Assembly (NCBI GenBank): GCA_020846135.1
Contig: JADLEK010000041.1
Coordinates: 34,749 to 98,748 of the forward strand
Direction of reading: 5' to 3'
Length of the DNA: 64,000 nt
From: Gammaproteobacteria bacterium
Lineage (GTDB): Bacteria > Pseudomonadota > Gammaproteobacteria > Competibacterales > Competibacteraceae
Shown in pieces: positions 18,552-27,200 of this stretch; the stretch's first letter is position 1; every line of letters starts with the position of its first letter. Under the pieces are notes generated by a model. That model saw only the letters and a list, made by a program, of their open reading frames with translations, was not told where the DNA came from and searched no databases. A program made the translations under genes and the position numbers.

Positions 18552-19460
18552 TTAAAAATACCCTTGGCGTTTTTTCTCTTCCATCGAACCGGCGGCGTCA
18601 TGGTCAATCAGCCGGCCTTGCCGTTCCGAAAATCGGGTCAGCAGCATTTCCTGGATAATCTCCGGCAGAGTGGCAGCCCGTGACCGGATTGCGCCGGTTA
18701 ATGGGTAGCAGCCCAGAGTGCGGAAGCGCACCCATTCCATTTTCGGCGTTTCGCCCGGTTCCAGCGGTATCCGCGCGTCATCCACCATGATTAGGGTTCC
18801 TTCCCGCTCGACGACCGGCCGTTCTGCGGCCAGGTACAACGGGACAATCGGGATATTTTCCAGGTGGATGTATTGCCAGATATCCAGCTCGGTCCAGTTG
18901 GAAAGCGGAAAGACCCGAATGCTCTCGCCTTTATGCACCCGCCCGTTGTACAGGCTCCAGAGTTCGGGTCGCTGGTTTTTGGGATCCCAACCATGATTGC
19001 GATCCCGGAATGAATAAACCCGCTCCTTGGCCCGCGACCGCTCTTCGTCCCGCCGGGCACCGCCAAAGGCTGCGTCAAATCCGTAGCGATCCAGCGCCTG
19101 CTTGAGCGCCTGGGTCTTCATCACGTCGGTATGAACCCGCGAGCCATGGGTAAACGGGTTGACGCCCTGGCGCGCACCCTCCTCATTAATATGAACGATC
19201 AGCTCCAGCCCCAAGCGCTGCACGATCTCGTCGCGGAACCGGATCATGTCCCGGAATTTCCAGGTTGTGTCCACATGCAGCAACGGAAACGGCGGCTTGC
19301 CGGGATGGAACGCCTTCAGGGCCAGGTGCAGCATTACTGCCGAATCCTTGCCAATCGAGTACAGCATCACCGGCTTTTCAAATTCGGCGGCGACTTCGCG
19401 GATAATGTGGATGCTCTCCGCTTCAAGCTGCTTGAGATGAGTGGGTTTTTGCAGGTCCAT
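18552..19460 (-). CDS. cysD: Sulfate adenylyltransferase small subunit
   Basis: 302 residues from the ATG at 19460 ([15 protein letters not shown]), the normal CysD length. The frame stays open further upstream to 19868, but that part has no family similarity and reaches into the divergent ABC ATPase gene. Catalyses ATP plus sulfate to APS with CysN. The PP-loop [10 protein letters not shown] is visible near residue 36, with later family motifs [17 protein letters not shown] and [15 protein letters not shown]. First gene of a cysD-cysNC operon, divergent from the ABC ATPase gene; the 238-base gap carries both promoters. Confidence 0.96.
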   Translation of the reverse strand: MDLQKPTHLKQLEAESIHIIREVAAEFEKPVMLYSIGKDSAVMLHLALKAFHPGKPPFPLLHVDTTWKFRDMIRFRDEIVQRLGLELIVHINEEGARQGVNPFTHGSRVHTDVMKTQALKQALDRYGFDAAFGGARRDEERSRAKERVYSFRDRNHGWDPKNQRPELWSLYNGRVHKGESIRVFPLSNWTELDIWQYIHLENIPIVPLYLAAERPVVEREGTLIMVDDARIPLEPGETPKMEWVRFRTLGCYPLTGAIRSRAATLPEIIQEMLLTRFSERQGRLIDHDAAGSMEEKKRQGYF

Positions 19461-19698
19461 GAGTTCGGGGCGGGGCGGGGAAAGCCGGCGATTCTGGGCA
19501 TTCAGGGCGCGGGCGTCAACCGATGGGCGGGTTGTGACAGACCGGCTGGACAGTGGAAAGTACCCCACATTGCTGCGAGACGCTGGTGCCCAGCTTTCCT
19601 CGTGAACCGAACCCGGTTCTATAATCCCCCTGGCCAGTATCGGTACTGCTGAGAACCCGCTCAGCCATTCCACCTGAATCTTTTTCCTGGAGACTGCC

Positions 19699-21333
19699 AT
19701 GCTCGACACGGCGCAGAACACAACGCCCCTGCTCGAAATCTGCGATCTGTCGGTTTCGTTCGGCGCACTGCCGGCGGTCAGACAGGTTTCGTTTGCCCTG
19801 CATCGCGGCGAAACCCTGGCGCTGGTCGGGGAAAGCGGCTCGGGCAAGTCGGTGTCGGCGCTCTCCATTTTGCAACTGCTGCCCTATCCCCACGCGCATC
19901 ATCCCGGCGGCAGTATTCGCCTGCGCGGTGAAGAGTTGCTGGGCGCGGCCCCGGCGCGGTTGCGCGAGATTCGCGGCAATCAGATCGCAATGGTGTTTCA
20001 GGAACCGATGACCTCGCTGAACCCGCTGCATTCGATTGAGAAGCAGATCGGCGAGACTTTGAGCCTGCATAAGGGTTTGAGCGGAGCGGAGCGGCGGGCG
20101 CGGATTCTGGAATTGCTGGATCTGGTCGGTCTGCCTGACGCTGCAAATCGCCTGAACGCCCTGCCGCATGAGCTATCCGGCGGGCAGCGGCAACGGGTGA
20201 TGATCGCCATGGCGCTGGCCAATGATCCCGACATTCTGATCGCCGATGAGCCGACCACCGCCCTCGATGTCACCATCCAGGCGCAGATTTTGAAGCTGCT
20301 CAAGGACCTGCAAGCCCAGTTCGGCATGGCGATCCTGTTCATTACTCACGATCTCGGCATCGTCCGCAAGCTCGCCGACCGGGTCGCGGTGATGCGCGAC
20401 GGTGAAATTGTGGAAACCGGGGTGGTCGCCGAGCTATTCGCCAACCCCTGCCATCCCTACACTCGGGAATTGCTGGCCGCTGAACCCAAGGGCGACCCGC
20501 CGCCGGAACAGGCCGATGCGCCGGAAGTCATGGCCGGCGACGATCTGCGAGTCTGGTTCCCCCTCCAGCGCGGCCTGTTCGGACGGGTCATCAATCACGT
20601 CAAGGCGGTAGACGGAGTCAGCGTGAGCGTCCGCGAAGGGCAAACGCTGGGAGTAGTCGGCGAGAGTGGTTCGGGCAAAACCACGCTGGGGCTGGCGTTA
20701 TTGCGGTTGCTGTCCAGCACCGGCGCAATCCGGTTCGACGGTCAGCGGATTGATGGCTGGCCCAACAACACCCTGCGGCCATTGCGCAAAGCCATGCAGA
20801 TTGTGTTTCAGGACCCGTTCGGCTCGCTCAGCCCGCGGCTGTCGGTGGGCGAAATTGTCGAGGAGGGGTTGCTGGCGCATGGCCTGGCCGGTGACCGCGC
20901 CGCGCGCCGCGATCGCATTGCCCAGGCGCTGGAAGAAGTGGGGCTGGACCCGGCGACCCAACACCGCTATCCGCACGAGTTCTCCGGCGGTCAGCGCCAG
21001 CGGATCGCTATCGCCCGTGCGCTGGCCTTGCAACCGCGCCTGCTGATTCTCGACGAACCGACCAGCGCGCTGGATGTGTCAGTGCAGGCGCAAATCGTGG
21101 ATTTATTGCGCACATTGCAGCACCGCCATCGGCTGGCCTATGTGTTCATCAGCCATGATCTGCGGGTCGTGCGGGCGCTGGCCAATCATCTGCTGGTGAT
21201 GAAAAACGGGCGGGTGGTGGAAACCGGCCCGGCCCGACAAGTCTTCGCCTGTCCCCAACATCCCTACACCCAGGCGTTGCTGGCGGCGGCGCTGAATCTG
21301 GAAACGGCCGGCGAAGCGGTGGCGGCAAGCTGA
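19699..21333 (+). CDS. Dual-cassette peptide ABC transporter ATPase (YejF/DppDF-like)
   Basis: 544 residues with two complete ABC ATPase cassettes in tandem. Walker A is GESGSGKSV (about residue 46) and GESGSGKTT (about 322); signatures are LSGGQRQRV and FSGGQRQRI; Walker B regions are [12 protein letters not shown] and [13 protein letters not shown] peptide-family oligopeptide-binding motif ([18 protein letters not shown]) follows each cassette. It would energise import of peptides or microcin-like compounds. No permease or binding protein is adjacent, so its partners must be encoded elsewhere. A CTGGAGA ribosome site precedes the ATG. Confidence 0.92.
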   Translation: MLDTAQNTTPLLEICDLSVSFGALPAVRQVSFALHRGETLALVGESGSGKSVSALSILQLLPYPHAHHPGGSIRLRGEELLGAAPARLREIRGNQIAMVFQEPMTSLNPLHSIEKQIGETLSLHKGLSGAERRARILELLDLVGLPDAANRLNALPHELSGGQRQRVMIAMALANDPDILIADEPTTALDVTIQAQILKLLKDLQAQFGMAILFITHDLGIVRKLADRVAVMRDGEIVETGVVAELFANPCHPYTRELLAAEPKGDPPPEQADAPEVMAGDDLRVWFPLQRGLFGRVINHVKAVDGVSVSVREGQTLGVVGESGSGKTTLGLALLRLLSSTGAIRFDGQRIDGWPNNTLRPLRKAMQIVFQDPFGSLSPRLSVGEIVEEGLLAHGLAGDRAARRDRIAQALEEVGLDPATQHRYPHEFSGGQRQRIAIARALALQPRLLILDEPTSALDVSVQAQIVDLLRTLQHRHRLAYVFISHDLRVVRALANHLLVMKNGRVVETGPARQVFACPQHPYTQALLAAALNLETAGEAVAAS

Positions 21334-21352
21334 GAGACTGTCTGAGAATAAT

Positions 21353-21375
21353 GACTCTTCGAAGGTTCTTGTGGA
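21353..21375. repeat. Solo ISL3-type terminal repeat-like sequence
   Basis: Matches 19 of 23 bases of the MITE end at 88-110. No matching opposite end was found in the following 350 bases. The spacer 21334-21692 otherwise shows nothing definite; it must contain the promoter of the glycan cluster, and a weak hairpin lies near 21600-21620. Confidence 0.4.
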
Positions 21376-21692
21376 ACCAACACGCAGGTCGGGAAAAACC
21401 GGCGATTAACAGGCTGACAGCGGCGCAGAGATGAACTAGAATTCGTACCCTTGCGGCGATACCCGTGCGGTCATCGCAAGATCAGGCCTGTCAGTATTCC
21501 CGCGATAATGGCTAGACCACAGGTCCGGGGATAGGATGCCGATAGAGAGAGCGGACATTGGTATGGTCCAGTAGATGCGGCAAAATAAAACGCGCTAAAG
21601 TATTGGCTTAAAGCTAATACAACGGTAAAAGCCAACGAATATCTACAATTAACGCCTGTATTAAGAAATACAATCCGTATGTCTGTCTGAGT

Positions 21693-22778
21693 ATGACGTT
21701 GGAAAATAGTACATTTACCCCTTCCCCTGATGAAATCTTATTCTCGGCTTCTGATATCTTAGCGATGACAGCCGTGGTTATTCTGAACTGGAATCGGGCG
21801 GCAGACACCATTGAATGTCTGGAATCTTTGCTACCGGCGGTTGCTGCTGGGTTGGGAACCTTGTTGTGCTGTGATAATGCGTCCAGTGACGATTCCATCA
21901 CCGTGTTGGAATCCTGGGGTCGTCGGTACTTCCCGGAACCCGCTCCCAGCACCGGATCTGTGACCCCGCGCCGGCAGTCGGGAGGGGGTGAATTCCTGCT
22001 GTTGCAAACTGAGCGAAATGGCGGTTACGCTGCGGGCAACAACGCGGCGTTGCGTTACCTGCTATCTCGGAGTCGCTACCGATTTATCTGGCTGCTGAAT
22101 AACGACACAGTGGTCGAAGCCGATGCGTTGCCTAAACTGCTCGCATATGCCTGTCGCCATCCGCGAGCAGGAGCCATAGGCAGTACGCTGGTCGATTATC
22201 ATCATCGTGAATTGGTGCAATGTGCTGGTGGTTGCCGCTACTTGCCGGCGTTGACGGTGATGTGGAACGTGCTGGGCGGGCGACCGTTGCGTGAGGTGAT
22301 GCAATCCCGTAAGGTGGTTCGTCTGGACTATGTTCATGGCGCAGCAATGCTGCTCTCTACGTCAGTGATTGCTGAAGTGGGATTATTGAACGAACAATTT
22401 TTTCTGTATTATGAAGAAGCGGATTATGCTCAGCGGTTGCATTCAAAAGGATATGAACTGGCTTGGTGCCGTGACAGCATTGTTTATCACAAGGGCGCGG
22501 TCAGTACTGGTGGGCGGGCGACCGCTAAACACCCTGAATCAACTCTAGCTAATTATCACGAAAATTTGAGTACCTTACTGTTTACCTGGCTGCACTATCC
22601 CTATCTGCTGCTACCCGCAGCCGGTTTTCGGCTGATGATGAAAACGATAGTTTTTTTACTGTACCGTCGTGGTTATTTATTTAAACCCTTACTGGGGGCT
22701 TATTGGGATTTTATGAGGTTGACCTACCGGAAGCCAAAATCTTTGGCGGTTGTGGTTCTGTTTGACGGAACCTGTTGA
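21693..22778 (+). CDS. Family 2 glycosyltransferase (rhamnosyltransferase-like)
   Basis: 361 residues, GT-A fold. It has the nucleotide-sugar site VVILNWNRAADTIECLESLL, a DNASSDDS motif, ERNGGYAAGNNAALRY, the metal-binding LLNNDTVV, and the acceptor-side YYEEADYAQRLHSKGY. This is the pattern of WbbL/RfbF-like rhamnosyltransferases that extend polysaccharide chains on the cytoplasmic face. Start uncertain: the ATG at 21765 (MTAVVILNWN) would fit the family better than 21693, and neither has a strong ribosome site. First gene of the glycan cluster; its stop lies only five bases ahead of the exporter permease start. Confidence 0.85.
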   Translation: MTLENSTFTPSPDEILFSASDILAMTAVVILNWNRAADTIECLESLLPAVAAGLGTLLCCDNASSDDSITVLESWGRRYFPEPAPSTGSVTPRRQSGGGEFLLLQTERNGGYAAGNNAALRYLLSRSRYRFIWLLNNDTVVEADALPKLLAYACRHPRAGAIGSTLVDYHHRELVQCAGGCRYLPALTVMWNVLGGRPLREVMQSRKVVRLDYVHGAAMLLSTSVIAEVGLLNEQFFLYYEEADYAQRLHSKGYELAWCRDSIVYHKGAVSTGGRATAKHPESTLANYHENLSTLLFTWLHYPYLLLPAAGFRLMMKTIVFLLYRRGYLFKPLLGAYWDFMRLTYRKPKSLAVVVLFDGTC

Positions 22779-22783
22779 GATTC

Positions 22784-23551
22784 ATGTTAAACGCACGCTA
22801 TCGGGATTTGATTCTGTATAAAACCCTGGCTGATCTTCGGGCTGAGGCAGCAAGAACCTATATCGGCTTTTTATGGTGGGTGCTTGATCCGCTCATTTTT
22901 ATGGCGATTTTTTATGTGGTTTTTGGGTTGCTATTGAGACGTAGCACCCCGGACTTCGTGCCATTCCTGTTAATCGGACTCGTCTCTTGGCGCTGGTTTC
23001 AGAATACAATTACCCACAGCGCAACGTCGATTCTTGGCGGGCGTTCACTAATGCAGCAAGTTTATGTGCCTAAAATAATCTTCCCCTTGGTAGTTATTTT
23101 GACTGATCTGGTTAAGTTTGGTTTGGTGCTAATGCTACTGTTAATCTATCTTTGGCTGGCGGGTTTTAGTGTGGGATGGACTTATCTGGCACTACCGGCT
23201 TTATTGACGACTCAATTTTTGCTGATTTTAGGACTGACTTTATTAGTAGCCGCTGTGGTGCCTTTCGTCCCGGACCTGAAGTATTTAGCTGAGCATGCCT
23301 TGCAAATCCTTTTTTATTTTTCCGGGATTTTCTTTTCTGGCGCTTCGATTCCAGAAAATTATCAGCCCTATTTTTATTTAAACCCAATGGCGAGCATTAT
23401 CGAGGCGTATCGGGATATCCTGATATACCAGAAATGGCCACACTGGCTGGCATTAGCCTTAATCGCTGTGCTAAGCATGATGATTAGCTTTTTGGCTTAT
23501 CGCTGGATAAAAAAGAACGATCACTTATACCCGAAACTGGCGAGAAGATAG
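22784..23551 (+). CDS. ABC-2 type polysaccharide exporter permease (Wzm-like)
   Basis: About 255 residues with six hydrophobic segments, the ABC-2 membrane component that exports O-antigen or capsule-type glycans across the inner membrane. Family features are the N-terminal cytoplasmic RYRDLILYKTLADLRAEAARTYIGFLWW..., the conserved LDPLIFMAIFYVVFG, and the C-terminal YLNPMASIIEAYRDILIY. An upstream in-frame TTG at 22775 overlaps the preceding stop and is an alternative start. Followed after nine bases by its ATPase. Confidence 0.88.
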   Translation: MLNARYRDLILYKTLADLRAEAARTYIGFLWWVLDPLIFMAIFYVVFGLLLRRSTPDFVPFLLIGLVSWRWFQNTITHSATSILGGRSLMQQVYVPKIIFPLVVILTDLVKFGLVLMLLLIYLWLAGFSVGWTYLALPALLTTQFLLILGLTLLVAAVVPFVPDLKYLAEHALQILFYFSGIFFSGASIPENYQPYFYLNPMASIIEAYRDILIYQKWPHWLALALIAVLSMMISFLAYRWIKKNDHLYPKLARR

Positions 23552-23560
23552 CTTTAATCC

Positions 23561-24259
23561 ATGTCAAAATCACTTGCTTTATCACTACGGAATGTGGGAG
23601 CATTTTATTGGCGTCAGGCAGGGTATCTGCGTAAAGAGCGGTTCTGGGCGCTTAATGATATTTCGTTTGATCTGCATCATGGAGAATCACTGGGGGTTAT
23701 CGGCCGTAATGGTGCAGGTAAAAGCACATTGTTACAGGTACTGGCGGGTATTCTGCGTCCTGATCGGGGTGAACTGGTCAATCATGGTGTTCAGACCGCA
23801 TTATTATCACTACAGATTGGCTTTGTGCCGTACTTGAGCGGGCGACAAAATGCTTTGCTAAGCGGGATGTTGATAGGTTTAAACCGCCGCGAAGTGATCG
23901 AGAAAATGGGGGATATAAAAGCTTTCTCCGAATTGGGAGATTTTTTTGATCAGCCTATTAACACCTACTCTAGTGGGATGAAAGCGCGGTTGGGTTTTTC
24001 AGTGGCTTTTCAGCTGGATCCTGACGTGCTGCTGATCGATGAGGTTCTGGGCGTAGGTGATTCAGATTTTCGGCGCAAGTCGTCGGCGGTGATGCGTGAT
24101 AAGATCCGTTCGGATAAAACCATCGTACTCGTATCTCATAGCGCAGAAACCATCCGGCAGCTATGTGACCGGGCGGTTTGGATTGAGGATGGGATAACCC
24201 GTGCTTATGGTGATACATCGGATGTACTCAGTTTTTACGAAGAGCAACTAACTACTTAA
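23561..24259 (+). CDS. Polysaccharide ABC exporter ATPase (Wzt-like, short form)
   Basis: 232 residues: a single ABC ATPase with Walker A GRNGAGKSTLL (about residue 51), the degenerate signature YSSGMKARLGFS typical of Wzt/TagH/KpsT, and Walker B VLLIDEVLGVGD. It powers export with the preceding permease. It ends straight after the nucleotide-binding domain, so it lacks the C-terminal carbohydrate-binding domain of O9a-type Wzt and resembles short KpsT/RfbE-like forms that need no chain-terminator recognition (family knowledge). Confidence 0.9.
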   Translation: MSKSLALSLRNVGAFYWRQAGYLRKERFWALNDISFDLHHGESLGVIGRNGAGKSTLLQVLAGILRPDRGELVNHGVQTALLSLQIGFVPYLSGRQNALLSGMLIGLNRREVIEKMGDIKAFSELGDFFDQPINTYSSGMKARLGFSVAFQLDPDVLLIDEVLGVGDSDFRRKSSAVMRDKIRSDKTIVLVSHSAETIRQLCDRAVWIEDGITRAYGDTSDVLSFYEEQLTT

Positions 24260-24276
24260 GGCTTAGAGATAAGAAA

Positions 24277-27200
24277 ATGCAAATTTTTGTGATTGGAATG
24301 CACCGTTCAGGAACGTCTTTAACCGCCCGTCTACTCAATCTTATGGGCGCTTATTTCGGCCCAGAGGGTGTCAGCACCGGAGCTAACCAAGAAAATCCCA
24401 AAGGATTTTGGGAACGTCGAGATGTCCGTGCGTTAAACGATATGATCTTACACTCTGCCCAAGCGGACTGGAACAATATCAATGATTTCTCCTTAGATAA
24501 GATTCCACAAAATGCACTGGCTGATTTTGATAAAAAGGCTAAGCGCCTGATTCTGGAATTAGACGCGCATCGACCGTGGTTTCTCAAAGAGCCTCGATTC
24601 TGCCTGACTTTTCCTTTATGGCGTAAACACCTGGAAGTGCCAGTTTGCATCCACGTTTACCGCACTCCCATTCAAATCGCCCAGTCGTTGCGGACTCGTA
24701 ACGGTTTTTCGCTACAGTTTGGCATTGCGCTTTGGGAAAAGTATACCTTAGAAGCTCTGAAGGTTACCAAAGGCTATCCAAATCTGCTGATTTTACACTC
24801 GGAAATTCTAGCACAGCCTTTACAGACAGCCACTAAACTCTATCAGCAACTGACTGACTTGGGTTGTCAAGGCTTAAGAATCCCTCACGAAAAGGAAATA
24901 CTCGCTTTTGTCAGTCCCGAGTTATACCGGGAAAGAGGATCATCTGATATTGAAGCCGGTTTTATCAATAAGCAACAGGCTATCCTAGTAGAAGCATTTG
25001 AATCTGGCCAAATTCTAGCTTTGGCGAGTAAGGCTGAGCTGGGCTTTTCTGCGGGCGCATGTGAAATCTTGGGATTTCATGAAGAGTGCCGGCAACTCAA
25101 AGATACCATAATAAATCTGCAAGCCAGTGAAGCCATCCTTCTACAGGAACGCACACAACTCACTGCCTCGGTCCAGACCTTTGAAACCGCCCTGCGCGCC
25201 AAGGAAACCAGTGAAGCGGAACTGCAACAGGAGCGCGAACAGCTCGTTGCCTCGGTCCAGACTCTTGATACCGCCCTTGATGCCGCCCTGCGTGCCAAGG
25301 AAGCCAGCGAAGCGGAACTGCAACAGGAGCGCGAACAGCTCGTTGCCTCAGTCCAGACTCTTGATACCGCCCTTGATGCCGCCCTGCGTGCCAAGGAAGC
25401 CAGCGAAGCGGAACTGCAGCAGGAGCGTGAACGACTTCAAACATTAATGCAATCTATGAGGGTTTCCCTTAATGCCAAGGAAACCGCCCAAGCGCTAGTT
25501 GTTAGCAATCAAAGAATCAATCGCCAATTATTTAAATTTTTAGAAATGCTGCAAATTGACACCGAGTCTTTAATAAGTTCTTGGCGATGGAGGATTGGTG
25601 ATTTTTTGGTCAGAATCGTAGAAGTATTTTTACTTCGCCCTAAAAGCCATCTAGCAATTCATCATATGCAAACTATTTTTTCTCGCGCCAAGGAGTTAAC
25701 CTCAGAAGTAGATCAAAAAAAATTGCTTGAAAAAAAAAACAATCCTGAAAAAAATAGAAGATCAAACCATAACTTTTTAAAAAAACAGCCTTTGAATAAC
25801 ATATTATCAGGGATAAGCAAAGATGAAATTAATCTATCTGTTATAGCCGTTAGGAATAGTTATGATCGTTATAACTTTGATCTTGATTTCTTGAAAAATA
25901 AAGTAACTATAGTTGTGCCAATTTTTAATAGTAGTTCTGATGTTATGCGGTGTGTATTAAGCGTTTTGAATAGAACTACAAACTATGAACTCCTGCTGAT
26001 TGATGACTGCAGTACGGAACCAATGATATCTAAGATGCTTGATACTTGGTCAAGTTACCCTAATATTATTGTGTTGCGAAATGAAAAAAACCAAGGATTC
26101 GTTAAATCTGCCAACCAAGGCTTAACACACTCAAAAAATGATGTTGTTTTGCTTAATAGCGATACAAAGGTAACCAAACATTGGCTTACTAAGCTTTTGC
26201 TAGCCGCATACTCCAGTAAGAACATTGCTACCGTCACCCCATTTTCTAATGCGGCAGGAGCGTTTTCAGTTCCTGAGACCGGTAAAAATTCTCCAATTCC
26301 TGACCACCTCTCTCTCGATACTTTTAGTCATTTGGTTGATCGTCTTTCTCAACGTGATTATATAGAAACACCAACAGGTAATGGCTTTTGTCTTTATATC
26401 AAGCGACAGTCTTTGAATGAGGCAGGTTACCTAGACGAGGAAGCTTTTGGTATGGGCTATGGCGAGGAAAATGATTTATGTATGCGCATGATAAACATTG
26501 GTTGGAAGCATATTGTCGATGATTCAACTCTTATTTATCATAAAGGTAGCGCTTCTTTCGGCAAAGCTAAAGAAAATCTTGTTCATAAAAATAGAAAAAC
26601 TCTTGACAATAAACATCCAAACTACACTAATGAAGTAAGAAAGTTCGTTTCTTCGCCAATACTTGCAAACATAAAAAAAAGAATAAGTAATTCAATGCAT
26701 TCAACAAACTCGGGATATATTTATGCACGAAACCGAATTCTTTTTGTGCTACATGAGGGCGGTGGTGGTGTTATTAAAACAACATTAGAACTCCATAATG
26801 AAATTTATGATAAATTTGAAATTTTTGTACTCACGTCGAATGCGCTTGAATTAAAGTTAAAAATTTTTGATAAGGGGAAATATATTGAACTTATCAGTTG
26901 GCCCCTGAAAACAAGGTGGAGTGTCAAAGAATTTAATGATGAATCATTTGCCAAAATTTATCGGGCGGTCTTGATTGGGTTAAACCCGGATACTGTACAC
27001 ATTAGAAGTCTTTTTAAGCACACATTTGATATGCCTGAACTATGCCTGCAGTTAGGTTATCCCACGGTCATATCATTCCATGATTTTTATCTGATAAATC
27101 CAAGCGTCCAACTTTTGAGTGAAGATCTTCATTTTTGCCCGCACTTACCAGAATCAATGGAAGTTGAAATGTGGCATAATCCATCGTCTCTAATGGACGA

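Noticed and set aside
16841..18658. 605-residue open frame on the plus strand
   Set aside because: It is the antisense of cysNC, whose protein matches CysN and APS kinase along its length; the plus-strand translation has no recognisable features.
18552..19868. 438-residue version of CysD
   Set aside because: The extra N-terminal 136 residues are not CysD-like and overlap the divergent ABC ATPase; the ATG at 19460 gives the normal 302 residues.
25189..25440. Possible CRISPR-like array
   Set aside because: The 96-bp units are contiguous with no unique spacers and encode an in-frame coiled coil.
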